From: Mycobacterium sp. HUMS_12744610
Lineage (GTDB): Bacteria; Actinomycetota; Actinomycetes; Mycobacteriales; Mycobacteriaceae
Direction: 5' to 3'
Length of the DNA: 64,000 nt
Assembly (NCBI RefSeq): GCF_041206865.1
Contig: NZ_JBGEDP010000001.1
Span: 4,216,001-4,280,000 of the forward strand
Shown here in pieces: positions 36,309 to 46,237 of this stretch. The position numbers and the translations under genes were made by a program. How positions within the stretch are numbered: the first letter of the stretch is position 1; each line of letters starts with the position of its first letter. The notes beneath the pieces are model-generated. The model saw only the letters and a program-made list of their open reading frames with translations, was not told where the DNA came from and searched no databases.

Positions 36309-36866
36309 TTAGACCTCCAGCAGCTCGCCTTCTTTGTGCTTGACCAGTTCGTCGATCTGGGTGACGTACTGTTGGGTGGTCTTGTCCAGGTCTTTCTCGG
36401 CGCGGCCGACCTCGTCTTCGCCCGCCTCGCCGTCCTTGCGAATGCGGTGCAACTCCTCCATCGCCTTGCGGCGGATGTTGCGCACGGAAACCTTCGCGTC
36501 CTCGCCCTTGTGCTTGGCCTGCTTGACCAGCTCGCGGCGGCGCTCCTCGGTGAGCTGCGGCACAGCCACCCGGATAAGGGTGCCGTCGTTGGTGGGGTTG
36601 ACGCCGAGGTCGGAGTTGCGGATCGCCGTCTCGATCGCGCCGAGTTGACCGGCCTCGTAGGGCTTGATCACGACCAGCCGCGCCTCGGGGACGTTGATGC
36701 TGGCCAGCTGGGTGATCGGGGTGGCGGCGCCGTAGTAGTCGATCACGATCCGGGAGAACATGCCCGGGTTGGCGCGACCCGTGCGGATCGTCGACAAGTC
36801 GTCACGGGCCACAGCTACGGCTTTCTCCATCTTCTCTTCAGCATCGAAAAGAGCCTCATCGATCAT
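36309..36866 (-). CDS. frr: Ribosome recycling factor
   Basis: Splits post-termination ribosomes with EF-G. It has 185 residues, the normal size, with the conserved [10 protein letters not shown] and [12 protein letters not shown] segments. Its ATG at 36866 is the last of five ATGATCGA start sites spaced 53 bp apart, and overlaps the stop of the fourth repeat-encoded peptide by ATGA. Translation is therefore likely coupled to the repeat array. Upstream lies pyrH. Confidence 0.96.
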   Translation of the reverse strand: MIDEALFDAEEKMEKAVAVARDDLSTIRTGRANPGMFSRIVIDYYGAATPITQLASINVPEARLVVIKPYEAGQLGAIETAIRNSDLGVNPTNDGTLIRVAVPQLTEERRRELVKQAKHKGEDAKVSVRNIRRKAMEELHRIRKDGEAGEDEVGRAEKDLDKTTQQYVTQIDELVKHKEGELLEV

Positions 36867-37078
36867 GTGCGCTGCTCCTCCTCATCGCTGCGCTCTGCAT
36901 CGTCGCCAGCGTCGATCATGTGCGCTGCTCCTCCTCATCGCTGCGCTCTGCATCGTCGCCAGCGTCGATCATGTGCGCTGCTCCTCCTCATCGCTGCGCT
37001 CTGCATCGTCGCCAGCGTCGATCATGTGCGCTGCTCCTCCTCATCGCTGCGCTCTGCATCGTCGCCAGCGTCGATCAT
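36861..37078 (-). repeat. MIRU-type array: four 53-bp tandem repeats between pyrH and frr
   Basis: Four identical copies start at 36861, 36914, 36967 and 37020 (reading GATCATGTGC on the plus strand), and a partial copy at 37073 gives an exact 53-bp period. On the minus strand each unit is an 18-codon frame ([18 protein letters not shown], then TGA) whose stop overlaps the next start by ATGA. Each carries GAGGAGGAG ten bases before that start. The frames run 37078-37022, 37025-36969, 36972-36916 and 36919-36863, and the last overlaps the frr ATG. From memory, H37Rv has a 53-bp VNTR (MIRU-31/ETR-E) near pyrH; copy number should vary between strains. Confidence 0.92.
37022..37078 (-). CDS. First of four MIRU micro-frames (18 codons)
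   Basis: ATG at 37078, with GGGGAAG six bases upstream, provided by sequence just after the pyrH stop. Encodes an acidic 18-residue peptide. It could let ribosomes re-initiate from pyrH through the repeats into frr. Expression of the peptide is unproven; the other three frames are identical. Confidence 0.4.
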   Translation of the reverse strand: MIDAGDDAERSDEEEQRT

Positions 37079-37090
37079 CGCGTCTTCCCC

Positions 37091-37840
37091 TCAGGTGGTG
37101 ACCAGCGTTCCGATCTTCTCACCAGCGACCGCGCGGGCGATATTGCCATTGGTCAGCAGGTTGAACACCAGGATCGGCATGCCATTGTCCATGCACAGGC
37201 TGAATGCGGTGGTGTCGGCCACCCGCAGGCCGCGGTCGATCACCTCGCGGTGGGTGATCACGGTCAGCAGCTCGGCCTCGGGATTCACCCGGGGATCCTC
37301 GGTGAACACGCCGTCGACCGCCTTGGCCATCAAGACCACGTCCGCGCCGATCTCCAGCGCCCGCTGCGCCGCGGTGGTGTCGGTGGAGAAGTACGGCAGG
37401 CCCATGCCGGCGCCGAAGATCACCACCCGGCCCTTCTCCAGGTGGCGGACGGCCCGCAATGGGAGGTAGGGCTCGGCCACCTGGCCCATGGTGATCGCGG
37501 TCTGGACCCTGGTGACTATGCCCTCCTTCTCCAGGAAATCTTGCAGCGCAAGGCTGTTCATCACCGTGCCGAGCATCCCCATGTAGTCCGACCGGGTGCG
37601 TTCCATGCCGCGCTGTTGAAGCTGGGCGCCCCGGAAGAAGTTTCCGCCGCCGATCACCACGGCGACTTGCACGCCGGTCCGCACCACTTCGGCGATCTGG
37701 CGGGCCACCCGGGCTACCACGTCGGGATCCAAGCCGACCTGTCCGCCGCCGAACATCTCCCCGCCCAGCTTGAGCAGCACCCTCGAATACTTGGCTCGAC
37801 TCGCCGCTACGCCGTTGGCGCCTTCCGTCGGCTCCGTCAT
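37091..37840 (-). CDS. pyrH: UMP kinase
   Basis: Phosphorylates UMP to UDP; amino-acid-kinase fold, hexameric. It has 249 residues. [10 protein letters not shown] (about 24-33) and [10 protein letters not shown] (about 63-72) are the phosphate-binding loops, and the [10 protein letters not shown] region near 154-163 contacts nucleotide. About 15 residues precede the usual start. In the order pyrH, repeats, frr, cdsA it belongs to one minus-strand unit. Confidence 0.95.
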   Translation of the reverse strand: MTEPTEGANGVAASRAKYSRVLLKLGGEMFGGGQVGLDPDVVARVARQIAEVVRTGVQVAVVIGGGNFFRGAQLQQRGMERTRSDYMGMLGTVMNSLALQDFLEKEGIVTRVQTAITMGQVAEPYLPLRAVRHLEKGRVVIFGAGMGLPYFSTDTTAAQRALEIGADVVLMAKAVDGVFTEDPRVNPEAELLTVITHREVIDRGLRVADTTAFSLCMDNGMPILVFNLLTNGNIARAVAGEKIGTLVTT

Positions 37841-38149
37841 CAGACTCCTCGCATGAGAGCGCCATCCCGGGCGAACTCATCCGGAACGGCCTTGCACATC
37901 CTGCCTCATCGCAGCACATACCGGCATCGGCGGGGTGGATTATCGGCACAGGTCACGCGGGCGGGGGTGTGCTGGCCCGCCCGGGACAGGTTTGGCCGCG
38001 CGGCGGCGGGGGAATAGGCGAATACGCAGCAGGAAACCACCGGTCTTGAGAAATAGGGCCGCCAGCTGCTGTGTTGCCGAATCGTTCACCGGTCGGCAAG
38101 GAGCGTAAACCGCTCGTTTTCAGGCACGCCAATGAGGAGGAGCTGATCC
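37841..38149. other. Intergenic region between pyrH and the CsbD gene
   Basis: About 309 bp without a convincing gene. It must hold the divergent promoters of pyrH and the CsbD gene. The only specific signal I see is a SigF-like pair, GGTTT (37989-37993), 16 bp, then GGGAAT (38010-38015), directed toward the CsbD gene; the -10 departs from GGGTAT at one position. Confidence 0.35.
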
Positions 38150-38389
38150 ATGGCGGACACCAACAACTCCGGACCCGCGGAAGCCGTGAAGGGCGTCGTC
38201 GAGGACGTCAAAGGTAAGGCCAAGGAGGCCGTCGGGGCGGTGACGGGCCAGGATAACCTCACTCGCGAGGGCCAGGCCCAGCAGGATAAGGCCGAAGCGC
38301 AACGCAACGCGGCCAAGAAGGAAGCCGAGGCAGAAGCTGCACGCGGCAGCGCCGAGGCAGCCGAAAAGCGCCAGGAATCCCACCAGTAG
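38150..38389 (+). CDS. CsbD-like stress protein (Mbp1-like)
   Basis: 79 residues, very hydrophilic and helical. The CsbD core is AVKGVVEDVKGKAKEAVGAVTGQDNL (about 12-37), then a charged Ala/Glu/Lys repeat tail. Such proteins are induced in general stress; in mycobacteria a related protein is called microaggregate-binding protein 1. The ribosome site GAGGAGGAG is strong. A perfect 15-bp hairpin follows the stop. No counterpart lies here in H37Rv. Confidence 0.88.
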   Translation: MADTNNSGPAEAVKGVVEDVKGKAKEAVGAVTGQDNLTREGQAQQDKAEAQRNAAKKEAEAEAARGSAEAAEKRQESHQ

Positions 38390-38400
38390 CTTGACCCAAC

Positions 38401-38436
38401 GATGAGTCCGGCCCGTGCCGACGGGCCGGACTCATC
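38401..38436 (+). terminator. Perfect 15-bp stem hairpin after the CsbD gene
   Basis: GATGAGTCCGGCCCG (38401-38415), loop TGCCGA, then the exact complement CGGGCCGGACTCATC (38422-38436). It begins about 11 bases after the stop and has no T-run. It is followed at 38445-38480 by three imperfect 11-bp direct repeats of TGGCATTCCG. Confidence 0.7.
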
Positions 38437-38646
38437 GGCATCTCGGTGGCATTCCGTTGGCATTCCGGTGGCGTTCCGGCGTTCTCGAACCGCGGGCAAA
38501 TCTTTCCCGGGCGTGTTTCGGCTCGCGCGGCCCGGGACCCGCAAAGCCGGGTGGGTTGGCATAATTTCCCTCGCAAACGGGTAATCCACGCCGCGCCGGC
38601 AGGCATCTTCGCGCGAGGCGCCTGGGAGCAGACCCCGGTTTTGGAG

Positions 38647-39387
38647 ATGCCGTTGGACGTTCTACTGGTCACCGACGAGGACGATTTCGAATCGGCGTTG
38701 CCGACGCTGAAGTCGTTTGCGGGCCGGTTGCGGCGCTCGTCCCTTACCGGTCACGCCGACGGGCATCCCGGTTCCGCCGACGTCGCGATCATCGACGCGC
38801 GCACCGACCCGGCGACGGCCCGAACGGTCTGCCGACGGCTGACAGCCGACGCCCCGGCGATCGCGGTGGTGGCCGTCGTGGCGCCCGCGGATTTCGCGGC
38901 GCTCGACGCCGACTGGCATTTCGACGATGTGATCCCCCCCGCCGCGGAGCCCGACGAGCTGCAGGCGCGGCTTCGGCTGGCCATCGCGCGCCGGCGCAGC
39001 GTCCTCAACGGCTCGCTGAAGTTCGGCGGCCTGATGCTCCACCCGGCCAGCCGCACGGGGTCGCTGGACGGCGCGGATCTGCATTTGACGCTCACGGAGT
39101 TCAAATTGCTGAGTTTCCTGGTGCAGCACGCCGGCCGCGCGTTCAGCCGTACCCGGCTGCTGCACGAGGTGTGGGGATATGACAGCAACGGCCGTGTCCG
39201 CACGGTCGACGTGCACGTGCGGCGGCTGCGCGCCAAGCTCGGGGCTGAACACGAATTTATGATCGCCACCGTCCGCGGGGTGGGTTACATGGCGGCGACA
39301 CCGCCACGGCCGCAATGGATCGTCGGCGAACCACCGCCCGCGCAGGCACCGTCGGGACCGTCCGATCCGGGCCCGGACCACGGTTGA
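38647..39387 (+). CDS. GlnR-like orphan OmpR-family response regulator
   Basis: 246 residues, orthologue of Rv2884. The receiver-like domain (1-110) keeps the acidic TDEDD and an Asp in AIIDAR, but the usual Lys after strand five is missing, as in atypical receivers such as GlnR that work without phosphorylation. The OmpR/PhoB winged helix (about 120-220) is clear: LTLTEFKLLSFLVQHAGRAF and VDVHVRRLRAKLG. No histidine kinase is nearby. A TTG at 38641 is an alternative start. Target genes unknown. Confidence 0.85.
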   Translation: MPLDVLLVTDEDDFESALPTLKSFAGRLRRSSLTGHADGHPGSADVAIIDARTDPATARTVCRRLTADAPAIAVVAVVAPADFAALDADWHFDDVIPPAAEPDELQARLRLAIARRRSVLNGSLKFGGLMLHPASRTGSLDGADLHLTLTEFKLLSFLVQHAGRAFSRTRLLHEVWGYDSNGRVRTVDVHVRRLRAKLGAEHEFMIATVRGVGYMAATPPRPQWIVGEPPPAQAPSGPSDPGPDHG

Positions 39388-39431
39388 CTGGATGCGCAGC
39401 GCTCCTGTGGCACAACGGCTTTCGTCACCCG

Positions 39432-40367
39432 TCAGGCGAATAGCGGCAACGCCCGCTTGCGCGCCAACGCATCTATCCCCCGCTGAATCGCTTCTTGCAC
39501 CTCGCGATACTTGCCGTCGACGTAGTCGTCGTCCTCCGCGCGCGCGGGGTCGTGATCGAGTTCGACGGCGGGCATGAACCGCGTCCTGATCTTGGCCGGC
39601 AGCGGCAGCTGCGGAAGCGCCGCCGGCGCGATCCCCCACGGCAGCGAGACCGCGAGCGGAAAAACCTTGAGCCGCAACAGCCGATCGAGCCGCAGGGCCT
39701 TGGACAGCCCGTCACCGCGAATCAGTACCGGCATGGCGTCCGCGCCGCCGACCGTGGCGATGGGCACGATCGGAACGCCGGCCCGGATCGCCATCTTCAC
39801 GAAGCCTTTCCGCCCCGCGAGGTTGGCACGGTCACGCTCGATCCACGGGCGCAACGAATCCACCTCGCCACCGGGCCACAGCGCTACGTCGCGTCCCTCG
39901 GCCAGGGCCGTGGCGATGGCGTCGGGGGCGGCGGGAAGCACGCCCATCGATCGGAAGTAGCTGCCGATGACCGGGATGGCCATGAGCGCGTCGTGCGCCG
40001 TGCCGTGCAGCGGGCGGTCCTGGCCGTATCGACGCCACCATTGCAGGCCGACAGTCCACGCGTCCCAGACGAACGGGGCACCGGAATGGATTCCGACCAG
40101 CAGCACCGGCGCCCCGGGAATGTTCTCCCATCCGTCGATCTCCATCCGGAACCAGTAGTCGACCAGCAGGTTCCACAGGAATTTCTGGCGCTGCAGGGTG
40201 GCCTCGTCCTGGCCGACGAGATCCCACTCGCCGGCGCGCTCGGCGACCCATGCACCGATCCCGCCGCCCTGGTCGTCGCGCACGCTTTTCATCCGCGCGC
40301 GCGCCTGTTCGGCGTAATGCTGGGCTTGCTCCTGTAACTCGGTCGGCCTGTGATCCACGTCGCTCAT
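39432..40367 (-). CDS. PlsC/DAGAT-like acyltransferase
   Basis: 311 residues. The central part resembles glycerolipid acyltransferases: IHSGAPFVWDAW replaces the classic HxxxxD motif with a longer-spaced His-Asp, and ALWPGGEVDSLRPW corresponds to the second block (usually FPEG). IVPIATVGGADAMPVLI is the third. It resembles Rv1920, which in H37Rv lies near the MPT63 gene, as it does here. The substrate is unknown; a lipid is inferred. Confidence 0.75.
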   Translation of the reverse strand: MSDVDHRPTELQEQAQHYAEQARARMKSVRDDQGGGIGAWVAERAGEWDLVGQDEATLQRQKFLWNLLVDYWFRMEIDGWENIPGAPVLLVGIHSGAPFVWDAWTVGLQWWRRYGQDRPLHGTAHDALMAIPVIGSYFRSMGVLPAAPDAIATALAEGRDVALWPGGEVDSLRPWIERDRANLAGRKGFVKMAIRAGVPIVPIATVGGADAMPVLIRGDGLSKALRLDRLLRLKVFPLAVSLPWGIAPAALPQLPLPAKIRTRFMPAVELDHDPARAEDDDYVDGKYREVQEAIQRGIDALARKRALPLFA

Positions 40368-40425
40368 AGGGGTCGGATACCCGCTTCCGGCGCGGCGGAA
40401 GCACCGTGGCGAACCGCAGAAACGA

Positions 40426-40457
40426 ACCTCCCCGCGTCGCAGGCGACGCGGGGAGGT
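40426..40457 (-). terminator. Intrinsic terminator after the MPT63 gene
   Basis: On the minus strand a perfect 15-bp stem, ACCTCCCCGCGTCGC paired with GCGACGCGGGGAGGT, is followed by TTCGTTTCT. It lies 20 bases after the MPT63 stop and before the acyltransferase start. Confidence 0.8.
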
Positions 40458-40476
40458 CGGCTAGCCGGGGGCGGCG

Positions 40477-40959
40477 TCAGACATTGCTCGTCCAGATGAG
40501 AACGTCCTGCACGCCGTCGTTGTAGACGACGCCGTTCGGCGGCTGACCGGTCACGTCGAAGTACAGCATCCCGCTCGACTGCTGGCCTTGCGCGATCGGC
40601 GCCGGGCTCAGGCCGTTGGGGGTGGGGACGTTGTCGATCACCCGGTAGGTCTGGCCGTCGGCCGACCGGGCGTTGAAGTCCGAGACCAGCGGGGTGACGG
40701 TGCCACCGTCAGCCGTGGCGGTGATGTCGGCCTGGTAGAGCTTGCCTTTCGGGGTGTAACCCGGAATGACGGTGTTGGTCGCGTGCAGGTTGTTCACGGT
40801 GTAGGCGGTGACCAACGGCCCGTCGACGAGCTTTTCGCTGGTGCCGAAGCCCTGCACGGTCGGCGGCGCCGCCGATGCCGTCGCAGCGGTGAAGACGCTT
40901 GCCGCTGCGATCGCACCGGCAGCAACTGCAGTTTTTGCAGTCGTAGTGGTGAACTTCAT
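40477..40959 (-). CDS. mpt63: Secreted antigen MPT63
   Basis: 160-residue precursor, orthologue of Rv1926c. ATG 40959 is chosen because AAAGGA lies six bases upstream; another ATG at 40965 would be too close. A Sec signal peptide (AVAAGAIAAASVFTAATASA) is cut before APPTVQG. The mature part is the immunoglobulin-like beta sandwich of MPT63, ending in DVLIWTSNV. Function unknown; an abundant culture-filtrate protein of slow growers. It has its own terminator. Confidence 0.92.
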   Translation of the reverse strand: MKFTTTTAKTAVAAGAIAAASVFTAATASAAPPTVQGFGTSEKLVDGPLVTAYTVNNLHATNTVIPGYTPKGKLYQADITATADGGTVTPLVSDFNARSADGQTYRVIDNVPTPNGLSPAPIAQGQQSSGMLYFDVTGQPPNGVVYNDGVQDVLIWTSNV

Positions 40960-41490
40960 GTTCATTCCTTTCGTGTCGAAAAGCCGCTCTCTGGCGACAA
41001 CCGCATACAAGGTCCATAACCTGTCGGCCGAAATCTCAAACATGTCGCTACCGCGCAGGCGTCGCGCTTGGCCGCCCCACCTGCGGCAACACCACGAAAA
41101 TCGCTTGTGCGGCAACACAATTAAGCCACTCCTGCAACACCTGTACCACGGCCACCGGCGTCGGGGGCCCGGCCAGGCGCCCCAGAGTCATCCGCCGATC
41201 AGCGGGGTAGCCACAAGCGAGGAGCCCGCGCCGCCGGAGCGCGCGGGATTGCACGGTTCGCGCGATCGGGCCGACACCCGCGGTGTCCGGGTAGGGTTGG
41301 GCGCAGGCTGAATTGAGATAACCGGCGCGATCGACGGCCACTGCCGGCTGAGCCGAGTTCCGCACAGAGCGTTGGAGCAGACGCCACCCGTGAATCCAGG
41401 TGATTCCCCTCTCCGAGGGATCACTGCGCACGCGAACGGCACCACCGGATGCCGGCCGGCGACGAACCCGATACCGACCGAGGAGCTTTT
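40960..41490. other. Intergenic region upstream of MPT63
   Basis: About 530 bp between the divergent MPT63 and HicB-like genes. Frames here lack family likeness and have unnatural composition. It probably holds the MPT63 promoter; I cannot place it. Confidence 0.4.
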
Positions 41491-41496
41491 TTGACG

Positions 41497-41754
41497 ATGG
41501 CGCGCTACACCTATCGTGTCGTGTGGTCTCCCACATATCAGAAGTATTTTGCCCGCTGCCTGGACATTCCGACACTGACCCCGTTGGGCACCACCCAACA
41601 GGACGCACTGGAACAGGTCAGCCGACTGGCCGCCGATTCCGACGAAGCGGCGAAAGCTTCTGGTTACGAAGGTGATACGCGCAGGCGGACCGCACCGTCA
41701 GTGAACCTGCGGCATGCCCAGCGAGTTGTGCCCCGGTGGCACACGCGCTGCTGA
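41497..41754 (+). CDS. Orphan HicB-like protein
   Basis: 85 residues from ATG 41497 (TTG 41491 sits better behind GAGGAG and would add two). The first 45 residues fit the HicB partial-RNase-H fold: YTYRVVWSPTYQKYFARCLDIPTLTPLGTTQQDALEQV. There is no C-terminal DNA-binding domain; instead a basic low-complexity tail. No HicA toxin frame lies beside it, so it is an orphan or a remnant, with unknown function. Confidence 0.6.
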   Translation: MARYTYRVVWSPTYQKYFARCLDIPTLTPLGTTQQDALEQVSRLAADSDEAAKASGYEGDTRRRTAPSVNLRHAQRVVPRWHTRC

Positions 41755-41778
41755 CCGGCTCACGGGACGGCCCGCGCA

Positions 41779-41817
41779 ACGGTTCGGGCGGCGGCGCATC
41801 GGCGCCGCCCGAACCGT
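41779..41817. terminator. Bidirectional terminator between converging genes
   Basis: Perfect 15-bp stem: ACGGTTCGGGCGGCG (41779-41793), nine-base loop, CGCCGCCCGAACCGT (41803-41817). It lies between the stops of the HicB-like gene and the antigen 85 paralogue. Confidence 0.75.
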
Positions 41818-41842
41818 CAGGACTACGTAGGGTCCAAGGCGG

Positions 41843-43272
<1,430 letters not shown>

Positions 43273-43559
43273 GTCATCACCTCTCTGTAGTGAGCTCTGT
43301 AGGGAGCCCGATGGTTCGATAGGCCGCGTTGGTCCGTGCGGTGGCCCGCCTGGCGGGCCGACGGCGCCCGCATTGGAAGTACTTGGAGCACGGGAGATTG
43401 GAGGGCAGCTTCCGTTTGTCCTGATGCAATATCACGCCCGGCGCGGCCCCGCCCGAACCGCGCCCGGCCACCGGACCGACGCGTGGGCATCGAGTTTTTC
43501 TGCGCGACATGCCGTTCCATGGATGCCGAATGAACTTCCAAAGAACACCGGCCCTTTGG

Positions 43560-44138
43560 TGGTTGATCGCCGATCGTGCGGGTAGCGCCCGGACAGCGGA
43601 GGTCAGGTCGACGTGCAGAACGGTCTCGAACTGCTCGGCCATCCGTGCCGGCAAACATCGACTCTGCCGTTCGGCCATCGCCGAGTTCGGTGGCGGACGC
43701 GTGGTCCGTAGGCGAACTGTGCTTACAAACAGAGCTTTTGGAAGGATATTTGTCGGCGTCGCGCAACGTCTCGAGCATGTGCCCGTCGCGCAGGCTCCGG
43801 GACGCGACGCGACCGCCGAACATGCCGCGGTAGCATTCTTCGGCCGCCGTGACCGGTCGGGCGCTCTGCCGGTCGTGGAACCGTTCGCCGGTCCCGGCCA
43901 TGCCGTCGCGGCATACCACATCGAGACCGGGGCGCTGCAGATCCGCCAGTTCGTCGTCGGCAACCCGACTCGACTCCTCGCAGGTGTCCTGCGGGGAATC
44001 TGGCACAGCGCCCACCACCGGAGTTCCCCCGCACGGCAGCGCTGGGACCACCACGTCGTCACGGTCCCGGTAGCGCTGCAGTCGGCCGAACAGCACCTCA
44101 CCCACCTCGCGGCGGTCCCGGAACGGTTTCGGCGTCAT
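43560..44138 (-). pseudogene. Decayed phosphoribosyltransferase / erythromycin-esterase fusion gene (Rv2030c-like)
   Basis: Starting at 44138 the minus strand reads FRDRREVGEVLFGRLQRYRDRDDVVVPALPCGGTPV, a clear type I phosphoribosyltransferase start. The rest of that domain is missing. In the same frame come erythromycin-esterase blocks: AAEECYRGMFGGRVASRSLRDGHMLETL, then ATELGDGR. Finally, in another frame (43678 to about 43570), ERQSRCLPARMAEQFETVLHVDLTSAV matches the esterase C-terminus. Large deletions and at least one frameshift separate the pieces. In H37Rv the intact fusion is Rv2030c of the DosR regulon. The bases from 43273 to 43560 hold nothing I recognise. Confidence 0.75.
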
Positions 44139-44200
44139 GAAGGGCCTCTACCCGCAATCGCGGCGCGAAAACGCGAGTCGCGGGTTCGGCACCGAAGGAT

Positions 44201-44219
44201 ATGTCAATATCGCTGACAT
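44201..44219. promoter_or_regulatory. Inverted repeat over the MarR-gene start, candidate operator
   Basis: ATGTCA (44201-44206), seven bases, TGACAT (44214-44219). The right arm includes the first two bases of the start codon at 44218. MarR proteins bind such repeats and often repress themselves. Confidence 0.55.
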
Positions 44220-44637
44220 GGTTCAGGCTCACGACGCCCCGCTTGGTTACCTCCTCTACCGGGTGGGTGCCGTTCTACGCCCAGAGGTCTCCGCGGCGCT
44301 GGGCCCGCTGGGTCTGACGCTGCCCGAATTCGTCTGCCTGCGCCTCCTTTCGATCTCGCCCGGACTATCCAGCGCCGAGTTGTCCCGCCACACCAACGTC
44401 ACGCCGCAGGCGATGAACACGGTGCTGCGCAAGCTGCAAGACGTTGGGGCGGTGACACGCCCGTCGACGGTGTCGTCCGGACGCGCGCTGCCGGCCACGC
44501 TGACCGGCCAGGGCCGCGTGTTGTTGAAGCGCGCGGAGGCCGCGGTACGAGCGGCAGACGCCCGCATCCTGGCGAAGCTGACCGGAACTCAGCAACGCGA
44601 GTTCAAGCGGATGCTCGAAAAGCTCGGGTCGGACTAG
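44218..44637 (+). CDS. MarR-family transcriptional regulator (Rv2887 orthologue)
   Basis: 139 residues from ATG 44218, matching the length and start of Rv2887 (DAPLGYLLYRVGAVLRPEV). Winged helix: LSSAELSRHTNVTPQAMNTVLRKLQDVGAV is the recognition region, followed by the wing (STVSSGRALPATLT). In M. tuberculosis Rv2887 represses genes for drug-modifying enzymes such as Rv0560c. An upstream in-frame extension to 44137 has no support. Confidence 0.9.
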   Translation: MVQAHDAPLGYLLYRVGAVLRPEVSAALGPLGLTLPEFVCLRLLSISPGLSSAELSRHTNVTPQAMNTVLRKLQDVGAVTRPSTVSSGRALPATLTGQGRVLLKRAEAAVRAADARILAKLTGTQQREFKRMLEKLGSD

Positions 44638-44810
44638 CCGGCTGCCCGGTCAGGCGGCCACCGCCCAGGTCGCGGCCACGCCCGCGAACTCCATGCCGAC
44701 CAGGTGCTGCACCGGTTCGCCGCGGGCGGCTCACGGGCCGGGCATTCGGACCGGCGCGGCAGCCACGGGGATGCCCGGCAAAGCGCGTCGCGGCAAACGG
44801 ACGGTTGCGG

Positions 44811-46229
44811 TCAGGCGGTCGGCTCTGCGGCCTGGATGCGGGCCCACGGCCGGGCCTCTTCGAGTTCGTAGGCAAGCTCCAGCAGGAGCGCCTCCTGGCC
44901 CATGTCGGCCGACAGCATCATGCCCACCGGCATGCCGTCCGACGACTGGGCCAACGGCAGCGAAAGCGCCGGCTCGCCGGTCACGTTCTGCAGCGGGGTG
45001 AACGCGACCCAGTCGATCAGCCGGTCGATGACCTGCCGGTAGTCGACGGGGGCCAGGTGGCCGATGCGGGGCGTCTCGTCGGCCAGCGTCGGCGTGAGTA
45101 TCGCGTCGTAGGCGCCGAAGAATTCCGCGGTGCGCCTCCGCAGCCGACGCAGGCGCGCGATCGCGAACGGAAGCCGGTGGAGGTTGCGGGCGCTGTGTCG
45201 CTCCAGGCCCAGCGTCAGGCTGTCCAGCCGGGTGCGGTCGAACGTGTCGCCGAACGTGCGGCGCCCGATGCGGACCTGCGCCAGCGCCAGGAATCCCCAA
45301 TACAGCACGAAGTCGTCGACGAAGCTGGCCGGCACCGGCGGCTCGTCGACGTGTTCGACACGGTGACCAAGTTCCTCGAGGAGCCCGGCCGACTTCAGGG
45401 TCAGCTCCCGCATCTCGGGGCTGCACTCGCGCATGACCGAGCGGGTCAGCACGGCGATGCGGAGCCGCCGCCTGCCGGGTGCGGTGACGTCCCCCACCGG
45501 CGCCAGTTTGCGGTTGCGCCAGATACGCTCGGCCTCCCGGTAGAACGCCGCGGTGTCCCGCACCGAACGGGTCAGCACGCCGTTGGTGACGATGCCCACC
45601 GGCATGCGGCGCAGCGTCGGGTCCAGGGGCAACCGCCCGCGCGACGGTTTGAGCCCGATAAGCCCGTTGCAGGCGGCCGGGATGCGGATGGAGCCGCCGC
45701 CGTCGTTGCCGTGGGCGATCGGCACCACCCCGGCGGCGACGAAAGCGCCCGATCCCGACGACGAGGCGCCGGCGCTGAACTCGGTGTTCCACGGGTTACG
45801 GACCGGCCCCAGCCGGGGGTGTTCGGCCGAGGCGCTGAACCCGAACTCCGACAACTGGGTCTTGCCCACCGAGTTCAGGCCGGTGGCCAGGAACAGCTCG
45901 GTGAACTCGCTGTTGCCCGCGGCGTGCCAGGGCGTCCACGCGTCAGTGCCGTGCATCGTCGGCTGGCCGGCGACGTCGATGTTGTCCTTGATGAACGTCG
46001 GGACGCCGCCGAAGAAACCTTCGGCGGGCTTCCCCTCTGCGGCGGCCCGGGCCTGCTGGAACGCGGCATAGGCCAGGCCGTTGAGCACCGGGTCGACGGC
46101 CTCGGTGCGGGCGATGGCAGCCTCGACCAACTCGGCCCGGCCGATCCGGCCTTCACGCAGGGCGTCGGCCAGGCCGACCGCGTCGAGGTCGCCGAGGGCG
46201 TCGTCACCGAACGCGTGCACGTGGCGCAT
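44811..46229 (-). CDS. amiC: Amidase-signature-family amidase
   Basis: 472 residues, orthologue of Rv2888c. Ser-cisSer-Lys triad: Lys in FIKDNIDV (about residue 81), Ser residues in GASSSGSGAFVAAG (about 154-160). The glycine-rich GNDGGGSIRIPA follows. Hydrolyses carboxamides; natural substrate unknown. In M. tuberculosis AmiC activates the indole-carboxamide class of compounds, and Rv2887 beside it is also linked to drug response. It starts eight bases after the tsf stop in the same direction. Confidence 0.9.
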   Translation of the reverse strand: MRHVHAFGDDALGDLDAVGLADALREGRIGRAELVEAAIARTEAVDPVLNGLAYAAFQQARAAAEGKPAEGFFGGVPTFIKDNIDVAGQPTMHGTDAWTPWHAAGNSEFTELFLATGLNSVGKTQLSEFGFSASAEHPRLGPVRNPWNTEFSAGASSSGSGAFVAAGVVPIAHGNDGGGSIRIPAACNGLIGLKPSRGRLPLDPTLRRMPVGIVTNGVLTRSVRDTAAFYREAERIWRNRKLAPVGDVTAPGRRRLRIAVLTRSVMRECSPEMRELTLKSAGLLEELGHRVEHVDEPPVPASFVDDFVLYWGFLALAQVRIGRRTFGDTFDRTRLDSLTLGLERHSARNLHRLPFAIARLRRLRRRTAEFFGAYDAILTPTLADETPRIGHLAPVDYRQVIDRLIDWVAFTPLQNVTGEPALSLPLAQSSDGMPVGMMLSADMGQEALLLELAYELEEARPWARIQAAEPTA

Positions 46230-46237
46230 GCGCGTGC

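Noticed and set aside
38128..38150. ATGAGGAGGAGC before the CsbD gene, identical to part of the MIRU unit
   Set aside because: Only 12 bases are shared and they are a purine-rich ribosome site; similarity does not extend.
41120..41360. GCCACTG and nearby GC-rich stems, considered as a cobalamin riboswitch
   Set aside because: The other conserved B12-box elements are absent and no cobalamin or transport gene follows.
43509..44216. A 235-codon plus-strand frame over the decayed esterase gene
   Set aside because: It has no family likeness, while the opposite strand carries recognisable transferase and esterase blocks.
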